A DNA stretch of 32,049 nucleotides. Origin: Crocinitomicaceae bacterium. Lineage in GTDB: Bacteria; Bacteroidota; Bacteroidia; Flavobacteriales_D; Crocinitomicaceae. The notes under the pieces are model-generated. The model did no database searches. It had not been told where the DNA came from and saw only the letters and a list, made by a program, of their open reading frames with translations. The stretch lies in contig JAKVAQ010000045.1 of assembly GCA_022447665.1 (NCBI GenBank), positions 1-32,049 on the forward strand, given 5' to 3'. Below are positions 15,843-23,736 of the stretch, piece by piece; the first letter of the stretch is position 1, and each line of letters begins with the position of its first letter. A program made the translations under genes and the position numbers.

Positions 15843-16624
15843 TTAGTTGAATTTCTAAAAGATAATTTTTCCTTAGAACGTCTATTGTCTAAAGATAATT
15901 TAAATAATAATGTTGCGCTACTTGCACCTACAATTGGTCCCAAAATATATACTGTAATAAATCCTAGGCTAGGACCTGAGAATGCAATGTTTTCGTACCC
16001 ATTAAAATAACTAAAAAGTCGTGGGGCAAAATCTCTTGCTGGATTAAACCCTGCTTGGGTATAAGGTGCAATAACATAAATTAAAATGCTGAGTGTTATC
16101 CCAATCGCTGCGGCTTTAATTAAATAATGAAGTCTTTCATTATGATTAATAACTAAAATAGCGAACATCAATAAAAAGGTTCCGCCAAATTCAAATAAAA
16201 AAGCTGTACTGGTTCTAAGTTCGTTTAAAGATGCGTTTTCAGGGTTTGGATAATATTCACCAAAAATCATAGCTGTATTGATACTAAAATTTCCGCCTTC
16301 TGCTAGCAAAATTTGATTTTCGAAGATCATAAAAACTGCAAAAGCGGCTATGAAAGCACCCAACAATTGCCCTACCAAATATATTCCGAAGGTCTTTAAA
16401 CCGATGTTCTTATTGAAATAAAAACCTAAACTAACCGCCGGGTTTAAATGGGCGTTAGAAAAATTTCTTGATACTAAAATGGCGATAAAAACTGCGATTC
16501 CCCATACTCCAGCAATTTGAATAAGCGAAAGTTGGTTTATTAATACAGTGTAGCCAACAACACCACAGCCGAGAAAAACCAAAATAAAGGTTCCTAATAA
16601 TTCGCCAACAAAGTGTTTTAGCAT
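15839..16624 (-). CDS. MIP-family channel, aquaglyceroporin-like
   Basis: The product has 261 residues with six hydrophobic helices and the two half-helix signatures of the family: NPA at 61-63 (SNAHLNPAVSLGF) and NPA at 194-196, continued as NPARD (AGFNPARDFAPRLF). The Asp after NPAR is typical of glycerol-facilitator-type channels rather than strict water channels. It allows passive passage of small neutral solutes (water, glycerol, possibly arsenite) through the inner membrane. It is the first gene of a coupled pair with the response regulator and is divergent from the Na/Pi transporter. Related channels occur in arsenic-resistance operons; with ArsM 2.4 kb away, arsenite permeation is a reasonable hypothesis but unproven. 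Confidence 0.88.
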   Translation of the reverse strand: MLKHFVGELLGTFILVFLGCGVVGYTVLINQLSLIQIAGVWGIAVFIAILVSRNFSNAHLNPAVSLGFYFNKNIGLKTFGIYLVGQLLGAFIAAFAVFMIFENQILLAEGGNFSINTAMIFGEYYPNPENASLNELRTSTAFLFEFGGTFLLMFAILVINHNERLHYLIKAAAIGITLSILIYVIAPYTQAGFNPARDFAPRLFSYFNGYENIAFSGPSLGFITVYILGPIVGASSATLLFKLSLDNRRSKEKLSFRNSTK

Positions 16625-16711
16625 AGTCGCAAAATTATCAAGGATGTATTCCAGCTGTGTTAAGCCAATATGAAGAAAACCTTAACTTTATAACTGTAAC
16701 GCTTTAAAATC

Positions 16712-16724
16712 GGTGATTTTCACC
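16712..16724. promoter_or_regulatory. Short inverted repeat in the divergent control region
   Basis: GGTGA-TTT-TCACC lies midway between the aquaglyceroporin and Na/Pi transporter starts. Three TAAC words at 16683, 16691 and 16697 lie beside it. Either could be an operator; this is suggestive only. Confidence 0.25.
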
Positions 16725-16785
16725 ACGATACTATTTAGTGGAACCTTATTCCTCAGTACCTCGTATTAACTATACTTATTTTAGC

Positions 16786-16793
16786 TAATTTTG
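16786..16793 (+). promoter_or_regulatory. -7 box for the Na/Pi transporter
   Basis: TAATTTTG is a perfect TAnnTTTG element 16 bases before the ATG at 16810. No clear -33 TTG is present, so activation by a regulator is possible. Confidence 0.45.
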
Positions 16794-16809
16794 ACGCACA
16801 TTTGAAAAA

Positions 16810-18921
16810 ATGAGGAAACTCTTATTAATTCTATCATTATTCCTTTGTTTTTTTGGGAACTCCCAAGAATTTCTTCTCACAAACGAAGGCGATACAATCG
16901 ACGACAAGTCTATATTGCTAACCAAAGCTAAAGCAAAGGTTGATGAAGTTAAGATTCAATGGGCAATAGATCCAATTGATTACAATTCAATAAAAAATGA
17001 TGCTGGAAAGAATTATTCCTTTTCTATACGCTATGCTACCAAAAATGAATTAAAAAGTATTGAACTTCAGATTGAAGGAGCAGAATGGCATACCGTTCAA
17101 GATATTCCGATCTCTGAAAGTGACTATAAAATTGAAGAGTTATCTGAAAATGACAGTTATGTTTTTCAATTAGGACTTTCCAATGGAACCGAAACTGTTT
17201 GGGCGAAGAAGGATAAGTTTTCTACTGATCGAGGATGGGGTGTAATTAAGGTATTGATTTTAATTGGAGCATTGGCCTTCTTTATTTATGGTATGAAAAT
17301 CATGAGTGAAGGAATTCAAAAAGCTGCTGGTCAGAAAATGCGTAACATTTTAAGCGCAATGACTTCCAACAGGCTGAAGGGGATATTCACAGGTTTTCTT
17401 ACGACTACACTTATTCAATCTTCCTCGGCGACTACCGTAATGGTAGTAAGTTTTGTGAACGCTGGGCTACTTACTTTACGCCAATCTATTGGGGTTATAA
17501 TGGGAGCTAATATCGGAACAACAGTAACCAGCTGGTTAATTGTATTATTCGGATTCGGAAGCTTCAAAGTATCGGCGTTTTCATTACCAATCATCGCTGT
17601 TGCTATCCCATTATTATTCTCATCGAAAAGTAAAAATAAATCTTGGGGTGAGGTATTAATTGGATTTGCGATCTTATTCATGGGCTTACAGTTCTTGAAA
17701 GAAAGTGTTCCAGATCTTAAGTCTAATCCAGAAGCATTACAGTTCATTAACGATATTGCTGGAACTGGTATCCACCATATTTTATTAGCAGTACTTATAG
17801 GAACAATAATTACTGTAATTGTTCAATCATCAAGCGCGGCTATGGCCATAACATTAATCCTTTGTAATGAGGGGTATATTCCATTTGAAATGGCTGCTGG
17901 AATGGTGTTAGGTGAAAATATTGGTACAACTATCACCGCGAATCTTGCCGCAATTATTGGAAATACAGCTGCCAAGCGAGCCGCTCGAGCACACTTCATT
18001 TTTAATGTGTTTGGAGTGGTGTGGATGGTCCTTGTTTTTGCTTGGTTTATTCAAGGAATAGATTACTTCATGATCAATTACACGCATTGGTCAAGTCCTT
18101 TTACCGAAGCAAGCTCAAGGCCAGTGGGATTGAGCATTTTCCATACAGCGTTTAACTTATTAAACGTACTTATTATGGTTTGGATGGTACCTATTATCGC
18201 GCGAATAGTGGAGCGCATGGTTCCGTCTAAGGCTGGTGATGATGAGTTTCATCTGGAATACATTCGTGGTGGAGTTTTGGCAACGCCTGAATTGTCAATT
18301 TTAGAAGCGCGAAAAGAAGTACACAAGTTCTCTGGAATTGCAAGTAGAATGTCTGAATTCTTTAAGTCTCTTCTTACTGAAACCAACAAGAAGAAAATTA
18401 AAAAGCTTGTTGAAAGAATAGAGAAATACGAGGAGATTACAGATAGAGTAGAAGAAGAAATTGCGGATTATTTATCGAAAGTCGCGGAGGGAGACCTTTC
18501 TGATGTTACCTCAAAAAGAGTCCGTGCCATGTTGAGTATTACGAATGACCTTGAAAGCATAGGTGATATATATTATCAGCTTTCTAAAACCATGGAGCGA
18601 AAAGATGCTGAGAAAATTTGGTTTACTCCAGAACAAAGAAATCGTGTGCTTGAAATGGTAGATTTAGTGGATCAAGCTTTCGATTTGATGAATAATGAAT
18701 TGGATCAAGAGTATGACAAAATCGAGCTTGACGCGGCCATTGAAATGGAAAATCGTATCAATCTCAAGCGCGATGAACTTAGATCTCAACATCTAGCAAA
18801 CGTCGAAAAGAAAGAGTATAACGTTAAATCCGGTATGATTTATAATGATATCTTCAATTCACTTGAACGTGTTGGTGATCATATTCATAACGTCATCGCT
18901 GCTGCTAGCGGTAAGGTATAA
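16810..18921 (+). CDS. Na/Pi cotransporter (NptA/YjbB type) with N-terminal periplasmic domain and PhoU-like tail
   Basis: The product has 703 residues: a signal peptide (1-18), then an unusual exported region of about 120 residues resembling a fibronectin/FN3-like sandwich (YSFSIRYATKNELKSIELQIEG...). From about 145 the membrane domain carries two inverted QSSSA repeats (Q203-A207 TLIQSSSATTVMVVS; Q339-A343 VQSSSAAMAITL) that bind Na and phosphate, and GANIGTT/GENIGTT signatures. From about 500 there is a PhoU-like coiled helical domain (EEITDRVEEEIADYL, ITNDLESIGDIYYQLSKTM). It imports (or exports) inorganic phosphate driven by sodium, and may also carry arsenate. Most relatives lack the N-terminal beta domain. 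It is divergent from the aquaglyceroporin/regulator pair and followed by arsM. Confidence 0.9.
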   Translation: MRKLLLILSLFLCFFGNSQEFLLTNEGDTIDDKSILLTKAKAKVDEVKIQWAIDPIDYNSIKNDAGKNYSFSIRYATKNELKSIELQIEGAEWHTVQDIPISESDYKIEELSENDSYVFQLGLSNGTETVWAKKDKFSTDRGWGVIKVLILIGALAFFIYGMKIMSEGIQKAAGQKMRNILSAMTSNRLKGIFTGFLTTTLIQSSSATTVMVVSFVNAGLLTLRQSIGVIMGANIGTTVTSWLIVLFGFGSFKVSAFSLPIIAVAIPLLFSSKSKNKSWGEVLIGFAILFMGLQFLKESVPDLKSNPEALQFINDIAGTGIHHILLAVLIGTIITVIVQSSSAAMAITLILCNEGYIPFEMAAGMVLGENIGTTITANLAAIIGNTAAKRAARAHFIFNVFGVVWMVLVFAWFIQGIDYFMINYTHWSSPFTEASSRPVGLSIFHTAFNLLNVLIMVWMVPIIARIVERMVPSKAGDDEFHLEYIRGGVLATPELSILEARKEVHKFSGIASRMSEFFKSLLTETNKKKIKKLVERIEKYEEITDRVEEEIADYLSKVAEGDLSDVTSKRVRAMLSITNDLESIGDIYYQLSKTMERKDAEKIWFTPEQRNRVLEMVDLVDQAFDLMNNELDQEYDKIELDAAIEMENRINLKRDELRSQHLANVEKKEYNVKSGMIYNDIFNSLERVGDHIHNVIAAASGKV

Positions 18922-18977
18922 TCAATCAATTACATCATCTTTATTTATTCTGTAAGCCCTATCTGGGGTAATCGACT

Positions 18978-18985
18978 TATATTTG
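18978..18985 (+). promoter_or_regulatory. -7 box for arsM
   Basis: TATATTTG, a perfect TAnnTTTG element, 17 bases before the ATG at 19003. It indicates that the methyltransferase can be transcribed separately from the Na/Pi gene. Confidence 0.5.
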
Positions 18986-19002
18986 ATTAAAGAAAGATAG
19001 GC

Positions 19003-20052
19003 ATGGATACAGTTCACGAAGAGGTCAAGGAATATTACGGGAAGGAATTACAATCAAGTGATGATTTGAAAACAAACGCTTGTTGCACGTTAGAGGCACC
19101 TCCTAAGTATATTCAAGAGGCTTTAAAAAAAGTGCACGATGAGGTTCAAATGAAGTATTACGGATGCGGACTCACAATTCCTTCTCAAATTAAAGGATTA
19201 AGAATTTTAGATCTTGGTTCAGGTAGTGGTAGAGACTGTTACATTGCAGCACAGCTTGTTGGCGAGAATGGATATGTCGTTGGTGTAGATATGACCGATG
19301 AGCAATTGAAAGTGGCTAATAAACATATTGAATACCATCGTGAAGCTTTTGGTTATGCCAAATCAAATGTAGAATTCATTAAAGGGAACATTGAGGCACT
19401 TGATCAATTAAACCTTCAAGGAGGTTCTTTTGATGTGATAATATCTAATTGCGTGATCAATCTTGCCAAAGACAAGCAAAAAGTATTAAATGATGCTTAC
19501 AAGCTTCTAAAACCAGGAGGTGAAATGTATTTCTCGGATGTTTATTCAGATAGAAGAGTTTCAGAAGAACTTCAAAACGACCCTGTATTATGGGGAGAAT
19601 GTTTGAGTGGAGCACTTTATTGGAATGATTTCTTGAATTATGCCAAAGCAGCAGGATTTGGAGACCCACGTTCTGTAGAAGATCATCCTATAACGGTGGA
19701 GAACGAAGATCTTCAGGAGAAGCTTAAAGGCTATAATTTTTATTCTGTCACTTACCGTCTTTTCAAAATTGACAACCTTGAATCAGATTGTGAAGATTAT
19801 GGCCAGGCGGTTAGATATAAGGGAACCGTTGAAAATGAACCGAATGAATTATTGTTGGATGGTGGTCACTTATTCCCAACAGGCAAAATTATGACCGTGT
19901 GCGGTAACTCATACCGTATGCTTAATGACACGCGGTATCAAAAGCATTTTGATTTCTTTGGAGATTGGTCAACCCATTACGGAATTTTTGAAGGATGTGG
20001 CGGCTCAATGCCTTTCTCTGAAAGTAGTTCTGAAGAGGGATCTTGTTGCTAG
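19003..20052 (+). CDS. arsM: Arsenite S-adenosylmethionine methyltransferase (ArsM type)
   Basis: The product has 349 residues. The SAM-binding Rossmann fold spans about 66-180 (LRILDLGSGSGRDCYIAAQLVG motif I, VGVDMT motif II, FDVIISNCVINL, LLKPGGEMYFSDV). Cysteines expected of As(III) methyltransferases are present: C55 in YYGCG, C150 in SNCVINL and C200 in GECLSGALY, with C27/C28 in an NACC motif. C150 and C200 keep the 50-residue spacing of the characterised algal enzyme. The C-terminus is Cys-rich (FEGCGG, final CC). The enzyme methylates arsenite to methylated or volatile species in the cytosol as detoxification. No ArsR or ArsC gene is visible. Its stop codon TAG shares the palindrome CTAG with the stop of the S41 protease on the other strand. 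Confidence 0.9.
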   Translation: MDTVHEEVKEYYGKELQSSDDLKTNACCTLEAPPKYIQEALKKVHDEVQMKYYGCGLTIPSQIKGLRILDLGSGSGRDCYIAAQLVGENGYVVGVDMTDEQLKVANKHIEYHREAFGYAKSNVEFIKGNIEALDQLNLQGGSFDVIISNCVINLAKDKQKVLNDAYKLLKPGGEMYFSDVYSDRRVSEELQNDPVLWGECLSGALYWNDFLNYAKAAGFGDPRSVEDHPITVENEDLQEKLKGYNFYSVTYRLFKIDNLESDCEDYGQAVRYKGTVENEPNELLLDGGHLFPTGKIMTVCGNSYRMLNDTRYQKHFDFFGDWSTHYGIFEGCGGSMPFSESSSEEGSCC

Positions 20053-21650
20053 TTCTTTAAATCAATACCGTTCTCAAATTCGGTCAAAGCATTTTGAACA
20101 TCCATATCTTCTTCTAAATAAACCATGTAATACCCATTTTGGTCCCAGATATGACGCGCAACTTCGGCTTTCATGCGGTTTTTTATTACAGATCTTGAAG
20201 TAATAATGTCCATTGGTATTTCCTCAATTCCTAATGTACTGGCGTAGGTAATGAATCGCTCAAACATCGATGCATCTACCTTAAAAGAGCTATTAAAAGC
20301 CTCAAACTTATTGAAAGATGTACGCATCACGTCCAAATATTTAATTGCCCAATGATTAAATGCATTCGCATAATAAAGAGAGGTTAAATAGTAAGAAGCT
20401 CCAGCAGTATCATTAGGGATAAAAACGTCTGGATATATACCTCCGCCACCATACACTGTTCTTCCATTTGGAGTTGTGTACTTTAAGCTCTCATCAAACT
20501 TTACACTATCCTCATTCATTAATTCCCCGCTCATATAACGCTCAAAATAATCATTGTCGTAATCAACACCATTTCCATAAGGTTTCTGTATCGAACGCCC
20601 TGTTGGAGTGTAATAGCGAGAGATTGTTAGTCTTAAAGCACTTCCGTCAGTAAACTCTTCTTGATCTTGTACTAGGCCTTTTCCAAATGATCTGCGTCCC
20701 ATAATCAATCCACGATCATTATCTTGAATAGCACCGGCAAGAATTTCACTTGCTGAAGCCGAAAGTGAATTGATAAGAATTATCAGTTCAGTGTTTTCGA
20801 GAATACCCTTCTTCGTAGAATAATACTCTACTTTTTCTTCGTTCCTTCCATCTGTGTATACAATGAGTTTACCCGAAGCAAGAAATTGATCAGCAATGTC
20901 AGTTGCAGTATGTAAAAATCCGCCACCATTATTTCTAAGATCGAAGATTAACTTCTTCATGCCTTTGGCTTTAAGGTCTCTTGCCGCCTCTTCGAATTCA
21001 ATATGACAGTTCGAAGTAAAGCTTGTAAGCTTTATAAACCCTACGTCCTCCGTTAGCATTATGGAGGCATCAATACTACTCACAGGTATTGTTCCACGAG
21101 TAATGGCTAGATCTCTTTTTTCACCTTTTCTATAAACTTTAAGTGTAACGTCAGAACCGGCTGTTCCTTTCAAAAGCGACATGACCATAGCATTATTGAG
21201 ATCAATTCCTGTTATGACAGAATCATCTACCATTATTATTCTGTCTCCTGGAAGCATTCCTGCGCTTTCAGCAGGACTACCGTTTAATACATGTGTGGCC
21301 ACCAAAGAATCATCATGGATTAAAAAACGAATGCCAATCCCTCCGAAATTTCCTTGTAGTTGCTCGTTCACAGCATCTAAATCCTGAGGTGGAATATAGG
21401 CACTGTGTGGGTCTAGCGTTTCAATCATACCGTTAATTGCACTCTCAACGAGCATGTCGTGATCCACTGAATCTACATAACGTTCCTCAATCTTTTCTAA
21501 AATAGAGGTGAACTTATTGGAGTTCTCCGTAATTACGTTTGTTGTGTTATGAGGAATGAAAAGCGTCCCCAACCAAATTCCGCAAGCCAAGGTCAAAGCC
21601 ATTAAAACAGGTATAAGTACCGCGTAATTTCTAGGTTGATTCTCTTCCAT
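20049..21650 (-). CDS. S41-family C-terminal processing peptidase
   Basis: The product has 533 residues. An N-terminal membrane anchor lies at about 9-33 (YAVLIPVLMALTLACGIWL). The PDZ domain is at about 95-180 (GGIGIRF, VLNGSPAESAGMLPGDRIIMVDD). The protease core runs from about 190: FIKLTSF, LIFDLRNNGGGFL, then NSLSASASEILAGA with the likely catalytic Ser299, and GRRSFGKGLVQ with Lys324. That Ser-Lys spacing of 25 is as in CtpA-type enzymes. The C-terminal extension is about 180 residues. It cleaves periplasmic or envelope proteins near C-termini. It lies 58 bases downstream of the glycosyltransferase on the same strand and may be co-transcribed, though an internal -7 box exists. It ends tail-to-tail with arsM by a 4-base overlap. 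Confidence 0.93.
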   Translation of the reverse strand: MEENQPRNYAVLIPVLMALTLACGIWLGTLFIPHNTTNVITENSNKFTSILEKIEERYVDSVDHDMLVESAINGMIETLDPHSAYIPPQDLDAVNEQLQGNFGGIGIRFLIHDDSLVATHVLNGSPAESAGMLPGDRIIMVDDSVITGIDLNNAMVMSLLKGTAGSDVTLKVYRKGEKRDLAITRGTIPVSSIDASIMLTEDVGFIKLTSFTSNCHIEFEEAARDLKAKGMKKLIFDLRNNGGGFLHTATDIADQFLASGKLIVYTDGRNEEKVEYYSTKKGILENTELIILINSLSASASEILAGAIQDNDRGLIMGRRSFGKGLVQDQEEFTDGSALRLTISRYYTPTGRSIQKPYGNGVDYDNDYFERYMSGELMNEDSVKFDESLKYTTPNGRTVYGGGGIYPDVFIPNDTAGASYYLTSLYYANAFNHWAIKYLDVMRTSFNKFEAFNSSFKVDASMFERFITYASTLGIEEIPMDIITSRSVIKNRMKAEVARHIWDQNGYYMVYLEEDMDVQNALTEFENGIDLKN

Positions 21651-21667
21651 ATTTTATCTGTCTAACA

Positions 21668-21675
21668 CAAAAATA
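21668..21675 (-). promoter_or_regulatory. -7 box for the S41 peptidase
   Basis: On the minus strand TATTTTTG, a perfect TAnnTTTG, 17 bases before the start codon at 21650. A -33 TTG at the usual spacing is not clear. Confidence 0.4.
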
Positions 21676-21708
21676 ACTGCAAATCACAAGCTTTAGTTCT
21701 TTAAAATC

Positions 21709-22422
21709 TTAATTTTTCTTAGAAAGCCCGTATTTAAGAATGCAATAGATTGCCCTGAAGCCATCTTTCCAACCAATTTTTTTTCCCTGTTCTTCGTTTC
21801 GGGGTGAATAAGAAATAGGAACTTCGGCCCATTTCAAAGAACGATCTTTAGCAAGTTTAGCTGTTATTTCAGGTTCAAAACCAAATCGTTTCTCCACTAA
21901 ATTGAGCGACTTAAAAACCTTTGTAGGCACCAATTTATAGCATGTTTCCATGTCCGTTATCTTGATTCTGAAAATGATATTTGAGAGCCAGGTTAAGAAG
22001 GAGTTTGCGAGGTTACTTAGAAAGGTTCCTCCCTTTGTTTTATTTAGAAATCGACTTCCGTATACAATATCCACTTTTCCATGAATTACCTTTTCCAATA
22101 ATAGATTTATTTCTTTTGGATTAAGTTCTAAATCAGCATCTTGAATAATAATATAGTCGCCACTAACACTTTGGATTCCTGTATGAATTGCACCTCCTTT
22201 ACCTGTATTCACTTCATGTTTAGCCGAAATAATGTTGTCTGGAGAACCCAGGCTATCAATTGCTTTTTTTATTTCAAGTCCAGAATCGTCTGTGGAGCAA
22301 TCATTAATGATCACAATTTCTTTGTCAATATTTTCGATTAATTCCAACGTATGAATAGTTTTAATCACCGCACCAATGGTATTGGCTTCGTTGTAAACAG
22401 GTATGATAATCGAGAGCTTCAT
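21709..22422 (-). CDS. GT2 family glycosyltransferase, polyprenyl-phosphate mannose/glucose synthase-like
   Basis: The product has 237 residues. The GT-A fold is complete: KLSIIIPVYNEANTIGAVI at the N-terminus, IVIINDCSTDDS, HEVNTGKGGAIHTGI, IIIQDADLELNPKE with the metal-binding DAD, DIVYGSRFLN, DMETCYKLVP and FGFEPEITAKL. This is the pattern of dolichyl/undecaprenyl-phosphate sugar synthases (DPM1-like). No C-terminal membrane helices are present, so it is the short soluble or peripheral form. It transfers a sugar from a nucleotide donor to a lipid carrier for surface glycans; which sugar cannot be told. It is divergent from rsgA, with overlapping control regions, and upstream of the S41 protease. 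Confidence 0.9.
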   Translation of the reverse strand: MKLSIIIPVYNEANTIGAVIKTIHTLELIENIDKEIVIINDCSTDDSGLEIKKAIDSLGSPDNIISAKHEVNTGKGGAIHTGIQSVSGDYIIIQDADLELNPKEINLLLEKVIHGKVDIVYGSRFLNKTKGGTFLSNLANSFLTWLSNIIFRIKITDMETCYKLVPTKVFKSLNLVEKRFGFEPEITAKLAKDRSLKWAEVPISYSPRNEEQGKKIGWKDGFRAIYCILKYGLSKKN

Positions 22423-22486
22423 GCGTTAGTTAGGTGGCAAAGATAAACCAATTACTCGCACTTGTTAAACGCAATTCTGAATTGCT

Positions 22487-22494
22487 TATTTTTG
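22487..22494 (+). promoter_or_regulatory. -7 box for rsgA
   Basis: TATTTTTG, a perfect TAnnTTTG, with a TTG 22 bases upstream at 22462. It lies inside the longest rsgA reading frame (GTG at 22434), arguing for a start downstream of about 22500. Confidence 0.4.
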
Positions 22495-22502
22495 CTAAAA
22501 GT

Positions 22503-23456
22503 TTGAATTTGAAAAAAGGTATTGTCACTAAATCTACGGGAAGTTGGTATCAAGTAAGGGTAGACCAGGAGGTTTGGAATTGTAGAATTAAGGGAAAAAT
22601 TCGATTAAAAGGTATTCGAACTACCAATCCAGTGGCAGTAGGTGATGTTGTGAAATTTGAAATTGAAGATGCTGATGAGAGTAGGGGAGTAATTGCGGAA
22701 ATTGAACCGCGACGTAATTATATCATTCGTAAGTCGGTGAATTTGAGCAAAGAGTCTCAGATCATGGCTGCAAATATTGATACGCTTTTTTTGGTCATTA
22801 CGCTTACCTCGCCTAAGACTTTGACAGCATTTATCGATCGGTTTTTAGTCACTGCCGAATTCTATCATATACCTGCAAAAATCATCATTAATAAAACTGA
22901 TCTTTTAACCACTGATGAACTTAAGGATGATTTGGAATTAATGAAATATGTGTACACCAAAATTGGTTACGAGGTTTTTGAAATATCAGCCTTAGATAAA
23001 TCAAGCGTTGAGTTTTTAAAGAAGGAAATTGATGGGAATGTAGTTATGTTTGGTGGGCATAGTGGAGTTGGTAAGTCAACCCTGATTAACGCACTCGATG
23101 AAAATCTTAACCTGAAAACAGGTAAAATATCTGATTATCATAAAACAGGTCAGCATACAACAACATTTGCAGAAATGGTCGAATTGAAATCGGGCGGTTT
23201 TATTGTCGACACTCCAGGGATTAGATCATTCGGATTAGTGGATTACGACAAGAGCAATTTATCGCATTATTTCCCTGAAATGCGAGAGTTATTGCATGAA
23301 TGCAAGTTCAATAACTGTCAACATATTAATGAACCAAAATGTGCCGTGAAGAAAGCTTATGAGGAGGGAGATATTTATCCGGACCGTTATCAGAACTATT
23401 TGAATATGATGAATGAAGATGCCGGAGACCCGTATAGACATAATATTTATGAATAA
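22503..23456 (+). CDS. rsgA: Ribosome small-subunit-dependent GTPase A
   Basis: The product has about 317 residues from TTG 22503 (or 315 from TTG 22509). The frame is open back to GTG 22434, but family members begin just before the OB-fold sequence GIVTKSTGSWYQVRV, and a promoter box lies at 22487; no ATG is available. Domains are an OB-fold (first 80 residues), a circularly permuted GTPase with G4 NKTDL, G1 GGHSGVGKSTLINAL and G3 DTPGIRSFGL in that order, and a C-terminal zinc finger C-x5-C-x-H-x5-C (CKFNNCQHINEPKC). It assists late 30S subunit maturation in the cytosol, with GTPase activity stimulated by the small subunit. It is divergent from the glycosyltransferase. It ends just before a hairpin that functions best on the minus strand. 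Confidence 0.93.
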   Translation: MNLKKGIVTKSTGSWYQVRVDQEVWNCRIKGKIRLKGIRTTNPVAVGDVVKFEIEDADESRGVIAEIEPRRNYIIRKSVNLSKESQIMAANIDTLFLVITLTSPKTLTAFIDRFLVTAEFYHIPAKIIINKTDLLTTDELKDDLELMKYVYTKIGYEVFEISALDKSSVEFLKKEIDGNVVMFGGHSGVGKSTLINALDENLNLKTGKISDYHKTGQHTTTFAEMVELKSGGFIVDTPGIRSFGLVDYDKSNLSHYFPEMRELLHECKFNNCQHINEPKCAVKKAYEEGDIYPDRYQNYLNMMNEDAGDPYRHNIYE

Positions 23457-23483
23457 AAAAACGCCGCTTCAAATTGGGCGGCG
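23456..23483 (-). terminator. Intrinsic terminator oriented for minus-strand transcription
   Basis: The stem is CGCCGC/GCGGCG (23462-23467 with 23478-23483). Read on the minus strand it is followed by seven T. On the plus strand the hairpin is preceded by A and followed only by ATTTCTT, so it is better placed to stop a transcript coming from 23.5-23.7 kb leftwards; it may also serve rsgA weakly. Confidence 0.7.
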
Positions 23484-23508
23484 ATTTCTTCATGGTTACT
23501 AATAATTC

Positions 23509-23580
23509 CTAATTTCCGTTGTCATTAAAAATCCAAATGAAATCAGGTTTTTGCGATAAAGTAAAAGTTGTCATAAGCAT
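23509..23580 (-). CDS. Candidate small peptide gene (21-23 residues)
   Basis: The frame begins ATG CTT ATG and gives MLMTTFTLSQKPDFIW followed by IFNDNGN and TAG; from the second ATG (23574) it is 21 residues. It is the only coding-looking stretch in the 300-base gap between rsgA and the LytTR regulator. A strong minus-strand terminator starts 26 bases after its stop, giving a compact transcription unit. Upstream on the minus strand there is only a TAATTTG heptamer near 23605, no perfect promoter. I do not recognise the peptide. It could instead be part of a non-coding RNA ending at the same terminator, or chance. Confidence 0.35.
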   Translation of the reverse strand: MLMTTFTLSQKPDFIWIFNDNGN

Positions 23581-23716
23581 TCTGAGTTGTCAATTATAAT
23601 CTCAAATTAACAAGTTTTAACAGAGTTTTGTTTTGCAAAATGGCCTAATAGAAGTTTTATTGATTGAAGTGTATAGAATCGGAATTTTTCGGTTTAGCCA
23701 TTATTTAAACATTAAG

Positions 23717-23724
23717 TATATTTA
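23717..23724 (+). promoter_or_regulatory. Probable -7 box for the LytTR regulator operon
   Basis: TATATTTA matches seven of eight positions of TAnnTTTG-type boxes; a TTTA lies 20 bases upstream near the -33 position. It lies 40 bases before the regulator start, leaving room for the seven-codon leader frame. Confidence 0.35.
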
Positions 23725-23736
23725 CTTCAACCTAAC

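Noticed and set aside
17415-17747. 110-residue minus-strand frame within the Na/Pi gene
   Set aside because: Fully antisense to conserved transport motifs; a shadow frame.
22434-22502. GTG start for rsgA
   Set aside because: The extra 23 residues precede the conserved start of the family and span a promoter-like box; kept only as an alternative.
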